A stretch of DNA of 64,000 bases from Desulfocicer sp963675955 (GCA_963675955.2 CAXXVR010000002.1:1364001-1428000); one strand, 5' to 3'; shown: positions 27,619 to 37,161, counted from the first letter of the stretch. Notes: a model not told the origin generated them from the letters alone. Translations and numbers: made by a program.

Positions 27619-27681
27619 GCCTTTGGCTACGAATGGGCCGGTGCTGTGATGGACCCAGATTCTGGATTGGATTAAATTGTG

Positions 27682-29331
27682 ATGAAACAAATGGAAATAC
27701 AACAAACAAAGAAAGATCTGGTTGCCGACTGGGCCACACTGCAGCGGATATTCATACGACCGGAGGATGATGCCTCCCGTCAGACCTTGATCAAGTACAT
27801 GGAGCAGATGCTTTTCGGTCTCCATGATTTTTTAAACAACCATGTGGGGGTCACCGAGGCCATCAGCCTCAAGGACTTGACAGATCTTTACAAGGACACG
27901 GTGATCACCCCCCATCCCGAAAAGAAACTGGCCGATGTGATATCTGACATTATTGAAGGTATCGCGCCCCGGGCCGTTAATGTTGCATCTCCCTATTTTG
28001 TGGGCCATATGACGGCGGCAATTCCCTTTTTTATGGTTCATTTAAAGGCCATTGTGGCGGCCCTGAACCAGAATGTGATCAAGCTTGAAACCTCCAAGGT
28101 CCTTTCGGTGCTGGAAAAACAAGTGCTGGCCAAAATTCACCGGTTGATTTATAAAAACACCGAAGCCTTTTATCAAACACATGTTCAGAGCACGGATACC
28201 TCCCTTGGATCATTTACCACCGGTGGCACAACGGCAAACCTTACTGCCCTGTGGGTGGCCAGAAATCTTTTGTTGAAGCCCTTTGGTGAATTTCAGGGGG
28301 TGGAGCCCCAGGGAATTATGGAAGCTCTGGAAGTGTACAATATGAAGCGGGCCGTAATTCTGGCATCTCCCCGGGGGCATTTTTCGCTGAAAAAAGCTGC
28401 GGGCATTCTTGGAATTGGGCACCAAAATGTCATTCCCGTTGATGTGGATGCCCGTCATAGACTGGATGCCGTAAAGCTCAATCAGACCATCTGTCAGCTG
28501 AAAAAGAGAAAAGATACCGGTATTGTGGCTGTGGTGGGCATTGCCGGTGCCACGGAGACAGGCATCGTGGACCCTCTGGATGCCGTTGCCGATGTCTGTG
28601 GTGACCATGGAATTCATTTCCATGTGGACGCCGCCTGGGGTGGTCCGGTGATGCTGTCCGAGCGATATGCCCATAAACTCAAGGGCATTGAACGGGGTGA
28701 TTCCGTGACCATTGATGGGCATAAGCAGTTTTACATGCCCATGACCTGCGGAATGGTTTATTTCCGTGATCCCCTGGCCATGGATGCCATTGCCTACCAT
28801 GCCAATTATGTTAACAGGCAGGGCAGTGTGGATCTGGGCATCAAAACCCTGGAGGGTTCCAGGGAAGCCAATTCACTGATTCTGGACAGCTCCCTTAAGA
28901 TTATGGGTACAAGGGGATATGGTCTCATGGTGGACCATGGTATTGAGACGGCCCGGGAATTTAGCCGGGCCATTCATTCCAGGGATATGTTTGAAGTGGT
29001 AACGGAGCCTGAACTCAATATACTGACCTATAGAATTTTACCCCCACGGATACGGGAACAGATAATGTTTGGGTCTGTTCAGGAGATAAAACGGCTGGAA
29101 AATGATGTGGATCAGCTCAATATCCGGGTGCAGCGTCAACAGCGGGAAGCTGGAAAAAGTTTTGTGTCAAGGACCCGCATTCGGCGGAGTTCCGAAGATA
29201 TGGAAGGGCTGGTGGTGTTGAGAGCAGTGATCATGAATCCCATGACGGATATAAAGATCCTCAATGAAGTGCTCGATGAGCAGGAGATCATTGCAAGAGA
29301 GATCCTGGCCGATGGCTTTTTTCAGGCTTGA
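27682..29331 (+). CDS. panP: PLP-dependent aspartate 1-decarboxylase-like protein (PanP family)
   Basis: Group II pyridoxal-phosphate decarboxylase of 549 residues. The PLP lysine is Lys348 in IDGHKQFYMP; SFTTGGTTANL binds the phosphate and HVDAAWGG stacks the ring. The overall length and the motifs GHMTAAIP and KLETSKVLS fit the PanP/GAD-like proteins that make beta-alanine from aspartate for CoA synthesis. Substrate assignment rests on family resemblance, and glutamate or another acidic amino acid is possible. The start ATG 27682 is preceded by a possible GTG at 27679; no strong Shine-Dalgarno is seen. The gene stands alone between repeats. Confidence 0.82.
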   Translation: MKQMEIQQTKKDLVADWATLQRIFIRPEDDASRQTLIKYMEQMLFGLHDFLNNHVGVTEAISLKDLTDLYKDTVITPHPEKKLADVISDIIEGIAPRAVNVASPYFVGHMTAAIPFFMVHLKAIVAALNQNVIKLETSKVLSVLEKQVLAKIHRLIYKNTEAFYQTHVQSTDTSLGSFTTGGTTANLTALWVARNLLLKPFGEFQGVEPQGIMEALEVYNMKRAVILASPRGHFSLKKAAGILGIGHQNVIPVDVDARHRLDAVKLNQTICQLKKRKDTGIVAVVGIAGATETGIVDPLDAVADVCGDHGIHFHVDAAWGGPVMLSERYAHKLKGIERGDSVTIDGHKQFYMPMTCGMVYFRDPLAMDAIAYHANYVNRQGSVDLGIKTLEGSREANSLILDSSLKIMGTRGYGLMVDHGIETAREFSRAIHSRDMFEVVTEPELNILTYRILPPRIREQIMFGSVQEIKRLENDVDQLNIRVQRQQREAGKSFVSRTRIRRSSEDMEGLVVLRAVIMNPMTDIKILNEVLDEQEIIAREILADGFFQA

Positions 29332-29345
29332 TTGATGTTGCTTTT

Positions 29346-29479
29346 TTTATAACGGGCATGTCCCAGCGACCATAATAAATATTGAAAAATGCTATCATAC
29401 CGCCCCCCCCCGAGGGGCAATGGTCCCGGACCGGAACCGTAGATGGCTCAATTGGCCGGTTCCTGTTACCCCTCGGGGG
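29346..29479 (+). repeat. Repeat family C, copy 3, with an extended inverted repeat
   Basis: 29346-29416 matches the family core (AACGGGCATGTCCCAGCGACC, ATATTGAAAAATGCTATCAT). It runs into a long palindrome from about 29405 to 29479, whose outer arms are CCCCCGAGGGG and CCCCTCGGGGG. The 3' flank CTCTGCTGTCGGTATTTTCATAT resembles the 5' flank of copy 2, so the unit may be larger than the core. Confidence 0.65.
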
Positions 29480-29568
29480 CTCTGCTGTCGGTATTTTCAT
29501 ATGAAAACGCTTATGACGGTGTATCCCGTTCCCGGAAAATTAAATCCAGGGAACGGGATTATTCACTA

Positions 29569-30207
29569 TCAGGCTTCCAGGGGAATGATGACAATATTCA
29601 CCCGACGGTTATCCGCATCGCTTGAAGACACGGGCTGTGATTCTCCAAAGCCTATCATCTGCATTCTTGCAGGGTCAACGCCGCGCTGGATCAGAGCATC
29701 ACCAACCGCCTGGGCTCTTTTTTCAGAAAGCACCATGTTATACTCCGCAGAACCCTTGGCATCTGTATGACCCTCCACACGAATATGGGTCTGGGGATAC
29801 TCCCGCAGTACCCTGGCCACCCGATCCAGCTCTGAATAGGCGCCGGGCTTCAAGATGGATGAATTGATGTCAAAAAACATGTTTGACTTAAATGTGGCCG
29901 TCAGAACATTCTGGGAACGGGTGATGCTGGCCGATTCCGTTGCCGCCACCACATTTCTCAGTTCCGCTTCCTGGCGGTCCATGTAGGCACCGATCTGGTT
30001 ACCGGCAAGACCACCCAGAGCAGCCCCGATACCAGCCCCGATCAATGTGCCTTCCGTGTTTCCGCCAATGACCTGTCCCAGAATAGCTCCCACACCGGCC
30101 CCGATGGCTACCCCTTCTTTGGTCTTTTGTTCCTGGTTTGTTGTGCCAGCGCAGGATACAATAAAAAGGCATACCATAATTACACAGACAAGATGAAATT
30201 TTTTCAT
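29569..30207 (-). CDS. OmpA-family lipoprotein with glycine-zipper domain
   Basis: 212 residues. The signal peptide ends in a lipobox (IVSC-AG), with the lipidated cysteine at residue 19, so it is anchored in the outer membrane. Residues about 30-75 are a glycine zipper (GAGVGAILGQVIGG, GAGIGAALGGLAGN). The C-terminal OmpA domain has FDINSSILKPGAYSEL, VEGHTDAKGSAEYN, LSEKRAQAVGDAL and the closing NRRVNIVI; these residues bind meso-DAP peptidoglycan. It is a YiaD-like tether between outer membrane and cell wall. The start follows GGGAGTATAAC. Confidence 0.93.
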   Translation of the reverse strand: MKKFHLVCVIMVCLFIVSCAGTTNQEQKTKEGVAIGAGVGAILGQVIGGNTEGTLIGAGIGAALGGLAGNQIGAYMDRQEAELRNVVAATESASITRSQNVLTATFKSNMFFDINSSILKPGAYSELDRVARVLREYPQTHIRVEGHTDAKGSAEYNMVLSEKRAQAVGDALIQRGVDPARMQMIGFGESQPVSSSDADNRRVNIVIIPLEA

Positions 30208-30250
30208 GTTATACTCCCAATTGTTTTAGATTTGACTGCAATTTTAATTG

Positions 30251-30352
30251 AATATTTGATACCAGTCCATTTTTACCGTTTGAGCCTGTTCACATAACAT
30301 TAGTATGCTGAGCAGCCCCGGACAGGCAAATATGAGTCTCTGCCCAAACATT
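30251..30352 (+). repeat. Dispersed palindromic repeat family A, copy 1
   Basis: About 100 bases. It shares with the copy at 35241 the words CCTGTTCACATA-CATTAGTATGC, GCAGCCCC-GACAGG, ATATG-GTC and CCAAACATT. Its two ends are imperfect inverted repeats of each other, centred on GCATTAGTATGC-like sequence. Confidence 0.8.
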
Positions 30353-30387
30353 ATATTATCAATCCGAATATTTATACTTTCAAAACC

Positions 30388-30446
30388 GGCTTGATCACAA
30401 CGCAAGGGTGAACTCACCCTGGGATGGCTGGTTTTGTGATAAACCC
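30388..30446. repeat. Repeat family B, fragment
   Basis: Begins GGCTTGATCACAAC and ends with TTGTGATAAACCC, like the ends of the fuller family B copies, with an internal AGGGTGAACTCACCCT palindrome. Confidence 0.5.
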
Positions 30447-30710
30447 AAGGATTGCATTAGACCATTTCGTTTTGTGCGGTCTTTTCTGAATTTAATCTGT
30501 GCAGCGGCTTTTATCAACAGTTAAAATTAAAATAGGGTATTATCATAACATCTGCCCCCATCACAATTGACGGGACAATGGGCTTGGATTTCTCTGTCCA
30601 TGACCGGAATTGAAACATCCGGAGATGCAATGGGGATATCATCTTTACAAAAATAGGCCTGTGACGTATATTTTGCCGATGTGTCCAGATGATTATTCAG
30701 CCCTGTTAAC

Positions 30711-30755
30711 GGGCCTGATCACAACATCGGACACCTTGGGGCGTTGTAAAGCCTG
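30711..30755. repeat. Repeat family B, fragment
   Basis: GGGCCTGATCACAACATCGG followed by CGTTGTAAAGCCTG: one typical end and a decayed inverse end. Confidence 0.5.
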
Positions 30756-30830
30756 ACTTTGTTTTTTAAAAAAACCGGGTTTGAAAAACTTGCTCATTGA
30801 GAGTAACAGCCAACATAAAAAGGTGAACAA

Positions 30831-31469
30831 ATGAATATCATTGTACTTGCAACAAGAAATAAGGGCAAAACCAGAGAAATTCGGGAAATGCTAAAATCCT
30901 TTCCCATAGAAATTAAAAATCTGGATGATTTTGGTCCTATTCCGGAGGTGGAAGAAGACGGGGAAACCTTTGATGACAATGCCTACAAAAAGGCAGCCTT
31001 TGCCGCCAGAGTTCTGGGATATCCCGCCATGGCAGATGATTCCGGCCTTGTGGTGGAGGCCCTTGGTGGTGAGCCTGGTGTAAGATCTGCACGGTATGCC
31101 GGGGAAACAGCCACCGATGCCGATAATTGTGAAAAACTGCTGCGCAAAATGCAGGGGAAAAAGGATCGAAGGGCTGCCTTTGAATGTGTTATCTCCATCG
31201 CCATTCCAACCGGCGCTGCCCTGACCTACGAGGGCAGATGTGAAGGTGAACTCCTGGAATCTCCCCGGGGAGACAACGGTTTCGGGTATGACCCCCTGTT
31301 TTTTTTCCCGGCCTTTGGAAAAAGTTTTGCCGAGGTGCCCATGGCGGAAAAAAGCCGGGTGAGTCACCGGGGAAAGGCATTGCAGGAGGTGGCCCAGGAG
31401 TTTGATAAAATTCTGGACTGGCTGGATATCAACATGCCACGCCTGGAAACGGTTTCTTGTAAATCCTGA
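30831..31469 (+). CDS. rdgB: XTP/dITP diphosphatase (RdgB/HAM1 family)
   Basis: House-cleaning enzyme that hydrolyses non-canonical purine nucleoside triphosphates (dITP, XTP) to monophosphates. N-terminal LATRNKGKTREI binds phosphate, FDDNAYKKA and MADDSGLVVEALGG carry the metal ligands, and GDNGFGYDPLFF with SHRGKAL completes the family pattern. 212 residues is normal. The ATG follows AAGGTGAACAA. The nitroreductase gene is 73 bases downstream on the same strand. Confidence 0.95.
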   Translation: MNIIVLATRNKGKTREIREMLKSFPIEIKNLDDFGPIPEVEEDGETFDDNAYKKAAFAARVLGYPAMADDSGLVVEALGGEPGVRSARYAGETATDADNCEKLLRKMQGKKDRRAAFECVISIAIPTGAALTYEGRCEGELLESPRGDNGFGYDPLFFFPAFGKSFAEVPMAEKSRVSHRGKALQEVAQEFDKILDWLDINMPRLETVSCKS

Positions 31470-31542
31470 TCCCATTGGCCTGCCAATGACAGGAGACAGA
31501 TGTCGCCGCCAGGTTCCCAATTAAATAACACAGGTAAAAAAA

Positions 31543-32130
31543 ATGGAAAAAAAATCAATACGTGAGCTGGTCATGGGAAATCGAAGTTATCGACGCTTTG
31601 ATGAATCTGTGAAAATCAAAACCGATACCTTAAAGGAATTGGTTGATCTGGCAAGAAATGTGGCCTCAGCGGGCAATCTTCAGCCGTTGAAATATATTGT
31701 GTCCGCGGATGAGGAAAAAAATCGGGAGATTTTTTCCTGTCTGGCCTGGGCCGCTTACCTGCCCGAATGGAAAGGGCCGGAGTCCGGGCAAAGACCCACA
31801 GGCTATGTGGTGGTCATGGGAGATACTACCATCACGAAAAATTTTCGATGTGACCATGGCATTGCTGCCCAGACCCTTCTTCTGGGTGCCAGGGAACAGG
31901 GTCTGGGGGGATGCATTTTTGCCGCCATCAATCATAAAAAACTAAGATCTTATCTGGCCCTTCCCTCCCATCAGGAAGTGCTTCTGGTGATTGCCCTTGG
32001 AAAACCCCTGGAGCAGGTGACCCTGGAGCCGGTGGGAGAGGACGGCAGCATTCGTTACTGGCGGGATGAAGATGGTGTGCATCATGTGCCCAAACGATCC
32101 CTTGAAGAGGTTTTGATCGCCGCCCATTGA
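31543..32130 (+). CDS. Nitroreductase-family flavoprotein
   Basis: FMN-dependent NAD(P)H oxidoreductase, 195 residues. The N-terminal NRSYRRFDES is the FMN phosphate-binding arginine motif, SAGNLQPLKYIV follows, and GLGGCIFAAI is near the C-terminal FMN site. The physiological substrate cannot be told; members reduce nitroaromatics, quinones or flavins. It begins 73 bases after rdgB and may be cotranscribed. Confidence 0.88.
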   Translation: MEKKSIRELVMGNRSYRRFDESVKIKTDTLKELVDLARNVASAGNLQPLKYIVSADEEKNREIFSCLAWAAYLPEWKGPESGQRPTGYVVVMGDTTITKNFRCDHGIAAQTLLLGAREQGLGGCIFAAINHKKLRSYLALPSHQEVLLVIALGKPLEQVTLEPVGEDGSIRYWRDEDGVHHVPKRSLEEVLIAAH

Positions 32131-32248
32131 GCTTTCTGAAGGTTTTTAATTCCATCATATTGGGTTACCTGTGGGGATGAAGGTTTGACCTCCTATGTCC
32201 ACACATGGGGGATAGAAACCTCAATATTCGTGTGAAAAGGATTTAGTC

Positions 32249-33931
32249 TTGCATATTTATTTGATCAACCCCGCCTGCCTGGACCCCCGCATCACCGACG
32301 ACGATGCCCGGGTCGTTCCCATGGGGCTCTACTATCTGGGGGCAGTTTTGAAAGAGAGGGGTGTTGAGGTCACCATGGTAAACCTTGCTGTGGTACCAGA
32401 TCCCTTAACCCACCTGGAAACGCTTTTAAAACAACATCGTCCTGACATTATGGGCTTTTCCGTGTTCAATGCCAACAGGCATTGTGCCATGGATGCAGCT
32501 GTCCTTTCAAAGCAAATCAATCCGGATGTAACGGTGGTGTTCGGGGGGCCTGCTGCCACCTTTCTGGATGCCCATCTGTTTTCTGTGTGTCCGGCCCTGG
32601 ATTACATTGTAAGGGGTGAAGGAGAAACCAGTTTCAGTCAGCTGGTGAATCATATAGCCTCTGGTTCTTCAATTCCTCCAGATCACATCAAAGGGCTTGT
32701 GTTCCGCCGGGGGAATGCCCTTGTGAACACCGGAGAGCCTGTACTTGTGGCGGATCTGGATTGCCTTGTGCACCCGGCCCTCTATTATGACTACCAGCAC
32801 ATCAGCCTTTCCCGGGGGTGCCCGGGGAGATGTCGATTTTGTGGTTCCCCGGATTTCTGGGGCAGATCCCGGGTGCGCTTTCATTCCGCCACCTGGTTTG
32901 TGGAAGAAATGGCCCTGCTCATCCAGCGGGGCATCACCCATTTTTTTGTGTCCGACGATACCTTCACCATGGACAAGGAACGGGTCCTTGAGGTATGCAG
33001 ACAGATCGGTGAGCGTGAGCTTGTGTGCACCTGGGTGGCCATTTCAAGGGTGGATTTCATTGATGAAGAAATCTTGTTTCACATGCGACGGGCCGGGTGT
33101 ATTCAGATTAGTTTCGGTGTGGAGAGTGGATCTGAAACAATCCGAAAAACCCTTGGCAAACCCTTTAAATCAAAGCGTATTGTAAGGGCCTTTGAAATGA
33201 CCCGGGCCTTTGGCATGATGCCCCGGGCCTATATCATATACGGTTCCCCCGGGGAGACTCCGGACACCATCAACGAAACTATTGATCTCATTGAGCAGAT
33301 AAAACCCCTGAGCCTGGTGTCTTACATGCTGGTCATTTTTCCCGGTACCGGGCTGTACAATGATCTTTTATCCCAGGGCCAGTTGTCTTCGGATGTGTGG
33401 AAGGAAAAGATTGAGGATATTCCCTGGTTCCAGCTGGATCCGAACCTGAATCTGGAGCAGGTGGGTCATTTTGGTGAAAAAATTCGCAATACCTTCTTCT
33501 CCCGGGTGCAGCAGTATGCCCTTGATGTTGAGCTTGTGGACAACCGTGAACTTTATCCCTTTCATGCGGATTTTCTGTCCCGGCTGGCCATGACCTTCAG
33601 CCATGGGGATTACAGCCGGCATCCCCGGGTGAAAAATCCTTTGAAAACAGCGGCGATCCTTTATGATCGGGCGCTTTCCTATGCACCGGATGCCAGGGCA
33701 TTCCTTGGCTCTGGCATGCTCCATCAAAGCCTGCGACATTTTGACAAGGCCGTGGCACTGATGGAAATGGCCTTGAAATATTTTGGGGAAAATAAAGACC
33801 TTAACGTCTGCATGGCCGTCAGCCTCATGAACCTTGGCCGATTTGCTGATGCCATGCCCTTTCTTGAAAAATTTCAGGATCATGGTGATGTGAAACCCTA
33901 TCTTGATGCCTGCAGACGTAGAGGAGCCTGA
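32249..33931 (+). CDS. B12-binding-domain radical SAM protein with C-terminal TPR repeats
   Basis: 560 residues. Residues 1-150 form a cobalamin-binding-like domain (YLINPACLDPR, DIMGFSVFN, VVFGGPAATF). The radical SAM core begins with the cluster motif CPGRCRFC (CxxxCxxC) inside SLSRGCPGRCRFCGSPDFWG, followed by FVSDDTFTMDK and QISFGVESGSE. The C-terminal 120 residues contain TPR-like helices (AAILYDRALSYAPDARAFLG). The reaction is unknown; relatives perform methylations or ring rearrangements, and this one resembles BchE-like oxidoreductases. The start is TTG 32249, 7 bases after AAAAGGA. The AmpG-like permease follows 8 bases later, so the two are one operon. Confidence 0.88.
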   Translation: MHIYLINPACLDPRITDDDARVVPMGLYYLGAVLKERGVEVTMVNLAVVPDPLTHLETLLKQHRPDIMGFSVFNANRHCAMDAAVLSKQINPDVTVVFGGPAATFLDAHLFSVCPALDYIVRGEGETSFSQLVNHIASGSSIPPDHIKGLVFRRGNALVNTGEPVLVADLDCLVHPALYYDYQHISLSRGCPGRCRFCGSPDFWGRSRVRFHSATWFVEEMALLIQRGITHFFVSDDTFTMDKERVLEVCRQIGERELVCTWVAISRVDFIDEEILFHMRRAGCIQISFGVESGSETIRKTLGKPFKSKRIVRAFEMTRAFGMMPRAYIIYGSPGETPDTINETIDLIEQIKPLSLVSYMLVIFPGTGLYNDLLSQGQLSSDVWKEKIEDIPWFQLDPNLNLEQVGHFGEKIRNTFFSRVQQYALDVELVDNRELYPFHADFLSRLAMTFSHGDYSRHPRVKNPLKTAAILYDRALSYAPDARAFLGSGMLHQSLRHFDKAVALMEMALKYFGENKDLNVCMAVSLMNLGRFADAMPFLEKFQDHGDVKPYLDACRRRGA

Positions 33932-33939
33932 AAAAAAAC

Positions 33940-35190
33940 ATGACAGCAGATGATAATCAAATGTCTGGCAGATCCATGATACGGCAGATGCTCAGCAGGA
34001 AAATGGGGGTGGCCCTTATCATGGGATTTTCCTGTGGGGTTCCCCTGCTTTTAACCATCTCCGTACTCCAGGCCTGGATGAAAAAAGAAGGCGTTGATTT
34101 AACCGTTATAGGTATTTTTTCCCTGGTAGGACTTCCCTATACCTTAAAGTTTATCTGGGCACCCCTGTTTGACCGGTTTAGCCTGCCGTTTCTTGGTAGA
34201 CGAAAGGGATGGCTTCTGGTGGCCCAGGTAGCCCTTATTTTGGCCATTGCCCTTTTGGGATGCATGAATCCGGCCAGATCACCCTGGCTGGTGGCCTTTG
34301 CCGCATTTCTGGTCACCTTCTGCAGTGCCTCCCAGGATATTGTGGTGGATGCTTACAGACGTGAAGATTTATGCGATGAAGAGCTGGGGCTGGGATCCTC
34401 CCTGTATATTTATGGCTACCGGGCCGGCATGCTGCTGGCATCTGGTGGGGGGCTTATTCTTGCGGATCACATTTCGTTTTTCTTTGTTTATCTGATCATG
34501 GCCGCCTCCCTGATTCCCGGCATGGTGGCCACGGTGATGACGCCGGAACCGAAAAAAGCCCCGGGGCAGCCGGCCACCCTTGCCCAGGCTGTATTTGAAC
34601 CTCTGAGGGAGTATTTCTCCCGGAAGGGAGCACTCTTAATTCTTTTGTTTATCATGCTATATAAGATTGGGGATACCATGGCCTCTGCCATGACCACCCC
34701 CTTTTATCTGGACCTGGGGTTTACCATGACCGAGGTGGGAGCCGTGGTAAAGCTTTTTGGTTTCTGGGCGACCTTGGCCGGTACCTTCACCGGGGGGATA
34801 TTGATGTTAAAACTGGGCATTAACAGAAGTCTGTGGATTTTTGGTGGACTTCAGGCCCTTTCCACCGCAGGATTTGCCTGGCTTGCCGTGGTGGGACACA
34901 GTATCGGTCTTTTGTCCGGCGTGATTGCCTTTGAAAATTTATCCTCGGGTATGGGCACCGCTGCCTATGTGGCATTCATGGCGGCCCTTACGGACAAGCG
35001 CTTCACCGCCACCCAGTATGCCCTGCTTTCCAGCCTCATGGGAATACCAAGGGTCCTGGCTGCAGCCCCCACGGGTTTTTTTGCCAAATACCTGGGATGG
35101 GAGGCTTTTTTTATTGCCTGTACCCTGGCAGCCCTGCCCGGCATGGTGCTGCTGGTGAAATGTGCACCCTGGAATGAGGCAGAGCATTGA
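33940..35190 (+). CDS. AmpG-like MFS permease
   Basis: 12-helix major facilitator of 416 residues. GFSCGVPLLLTISVLQAWMK, then LPYTLKFIWAPLFDRF, are signatures of the AmpG family, which imports anhydromuropeptides during cell-wall recycling. Further typical words are SASQDIVVDAYRRE and NLSSGMGTAAYVAFMAALTD. The ATG at 33940 follows GAGGAGCC, which lies in the end of the upstream radical SAM gene. Whether it carries muropeptides or a product of the radical SAM enzyme is unknown. Confidence 0.87.
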   Translation: MTADDNQMSGRSMIRQMLSRKMGVALIMGFSCGVPLLLTISVLQAWMKKEGVDLTVIGIFSLVGLPYTLKFIWAPLFDRFSLPFLGRRKGWLLVAQVALILAIALLGCMNPARSPWLVAFAAFLVTFCSASQDIVVDAYRREDLCDEELGLGSSLYIYGYRAGMLLASGGGLILADHISFFFVYLIMAASLIPGMVATVMTPEPKKAPGQPATLAQAVFEPLREYFSRKGALLILLFIMLYKIGDTMASAMTTPFYLDLGFTMTEVGAVVKLFGFWATLAGTFTGGILMLKLGINRSLWIFGGLQALSTAGFAWLAVVGHSIGLLSGVIAFENLSSGMGTAAYVAFMAALTDKRFTATQYALLSSLMGIPRVLAAAPTGFFAKYLGWEAFFIACTLAALPGMVLLVKCAPWNEAEH

Positions 35191-35240
35191 CACCTGTACC
35201 AACTGTCCTATCTTTATGACTTAATTGACAATTATTTGTA

Positions 35241-35333
35241 AATATTCGGTCGCATCCCATCTTTACCTGTTCACATAGCATTAGTATGCTACGCAGCCCC
35301 AGACAGGTTAATATGGGTCAGTGTCCAAACATT
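35241..35333 (+). repeat. Dispersed palindromic repeat family A, copy 2
   Basis: 93 bases: AATATTCGGTCGCATCCCAT at the left, an inner CATAGCATTAGTATGCTACG palindrome, and a right end ATATGGGTCAGTGTCCAAACATT that is the imperfect complement of the left end. It lies immediately before the DUF6178 gene. Confidence 0.85.
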
Positions 35334-35344
35334 GGAAAATAACG

Positions 35345-37141
35345 ATGCAGAACATGGACTACCAGGTGGCCAATGCCATCAGAAAAGAAAAGGCCCTTTC
35401 AGAAAAACGATCACAAATCCTTGCCCGGGAGCCGGAACAGGCCCTTGATGCCATTCTGGGGGCAGACCAGCCCGCCACGCTTATTCAATCCTTTCCAGAT
35501 CAGGATCTCTACTATCTGATGCACCACATAGGTTCTGATGATTTTTCCCCTGTGCTTGCCCTGGCATCTTCCCGGCAATGGGAATATTTTCTGGATATGG
35601 ATGTCTGGCAGGGGGATCGCATGGATCTTCCCCGGATGACTGAGACCCTGGAATTGCTTTTCAAGGCCGATCCCCAGCGTCTTCTTCGATGGATCATAAT
35701 GGAAAAACCCGATTTTCTGGAATACTATTTTTTTAAAAGCATGGATATCCGCATCCTGGAGCATGACCAGGACCCATCGGAGTTTGGAGATGACTTTACC
35801 ACTCTGGATCATCAATTTTACTTTAGATTTCCTGAGATAACCGAAAGGGTGAAGGAGGTGGTTACGGGCATGGCCCTTTTAACCATGGGTGATGAAGATG
35901 AAGCAGACCCTGCAGGTGAACTGGAAAAAAACCGGGAACAGGCGGAAACCCTCATCACCGGGATGCTTAATTCCCTGGCAGAGATGGACCTTTCCGTTTG
36001 CCAGGCTGTGCTGCTGGAAAGTGCTGCCGTCATACCCGCCGAGGTGGAAGAGGAGCAGTATCGTCTTAGAAATGTCCGCCTGGCTGAAAAGGGGTTTTTG
36101 CCCCATTACGAAGCTGCCGGTGTGTACCAGCCCATGGCGCGCGGGGATCTTGCTCCACGGGGGATGTCCTGGCTCAAATTGCCCCGTCTGGGAACGGATC
36201 TGCCGGTGCCACCGGCCTTTGCAGAAACCCTGATGCCCCATGGGAGTCTGTTTGCAAAGGCGCTTCAAGGGGTGCAGGAAGAAAATATCCTTGTGAACCT
36301 TCAGGCGGAATTTGTTGCCCTGGTGAACCAGGTGATTTCCGCTGACAAGGTGCGTATTCGCTCACGGCAAGACATGGATAAAATGGTTGGAAAAACCTGT
36401 GATTATCTTTCTGTGGGGCTTGAAGTTATCCATGGACAATCTGAAAAATGCCGGCCCCAGCAGGCATCGGCCATTATAACGGGGTATTGTCTCGGGGATA
36501 TTTTTCGGGTGGGTGCCGGCGCCGGTGTCCGTCTTAAAGCAGCTGCTGAAAAGTGGTATGAAGGCAGCTGGCTGGCTTCCCGGGGGATTCCTTTAACGTT
36601 TCTGGGAGAAGACTGGCTGGGGGTTGTAGGTGGGCTTCTTCTGCCCCGCCCCCTGTATTTTGATAACTATGTTTCAGGTGTGCTGTACCGGCCCTTTGCC
36701 ACTTCCCATGACCTGGTAAAAATCACACACGATCTTGTCCGTATCCAGACCCTGGACACGCTTCTCCAGGCCATGGACCCTGAATTATCTCCGCAAATAT
36801 CATCCATCGTTACCTGGAAATCTGTTTTACTGACCCTCTGGGCCCGGGTGTGCATGGATATGGATTGTGTTGTGGATATGATTCCCCATTCCCGGTTTCA
36901 GAGTTTCTTTTCAGCACTTTTTTCCAGGGGGATATCCGGCGAAGAAAAGGGGCATATATCAGAAGATACCAGAACGAATTTCATCCAGTGGCTGGAGCAG
37001 GCCGCTGGAAAGAATGAACTTGGCAGTATCATCTCCGATGTGATGACGGGTCTGTTTGATGAGCTTGAAGAAGAGTTTGGTTCTGTCCATGAATCAGACA
37101 TTGAACCGGCTTTGATGGCCAGCCATTTTCTACTGTCTTGA
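35345..37141 (+). CDS. DUF6178-family protein
   Basis: 598 residues, acidic and helical, with no membrane segment. It resembles the DUF6178 proteins found mainly in Desulfobacterota; the function is unknown. Conserved-looking blocks include FPDQDLYYLMHHIGSDDF, WEYFLDMDVW, KPDFLEYYFFKSMDI and DHQFYFRFPEITERV in the first 180 residues. The start ATG 35345 is chosen because an earlier GTG at 35321 lies inside a palindromic repeat; ATG 35354 is another possibility. It stands alone, with a hairpin after the stop. In style it recalls the N-terminal region of the PEP-synthase-like protein, but I cannot show homology. Confidence 0.7.
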   Translation: MQNMDYQVANAIRKEKALSEKRSQILAREPEQALDAILGADQPATLIQSFPDQDLYYLMHHIGSDDFSPVLALASSRQWEYFLDMDVWQGDRMDLPRMTETLELLFKADPQRLLRWIIMEKPDFLEYYFFKSMDIRILEHDQDPSEFGDDFTTLDHQFYFRFPEITERVKEVVTGMALLTMGDEDEADPAGELEKNREQAETLITGMLNSLAEMDLSVCQAVLLESAAVIPAEVEEEQYRLRNVRLAEKGFLPHYEAAGVYQPMARGDLAPRGMSWLKLPRLGTDLPVPPAFAETLMPHGSLFAKALQGVQEENILVNLQAEFVALVNQVISADKVRIRSRQDMDKMVGKTCDYLSVGLEVIHGQSEKCRPQQASAIITGYCLGDIFRVGAGAGVRLKAAAEKWYEGSWLASRGIPLTFLGEDWLGVVGGLLLPRPLYFDNYVSGVLYRPFATSHDLVKITHDLVRIQTLDTLLQAMDPELSPQISSIVTWKSVLLTLWARVCMDMDCVVDMIPHSRFQSFFSALFSRGISGEEKGHISEDTRTNFIQWLEQAAGKNELGSIISDVMTGLFDELEEEFGSVHESDIEPALMASHFLLS

Positions 37142-37161
37142 GGAGATGAATCTTTGAATAG

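Larger units (their letters stand above)
30208..30830. other. Repeat-rich intergenic region
   Basis: 623 bases between divergent genes. It contains repeat A copy 1 (30251-30352) and two family B fragments (30388-30446 and 30711-30755). The stretch 30450-30710 shows no recognisable gene or RNA. Confidence 0.7.
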
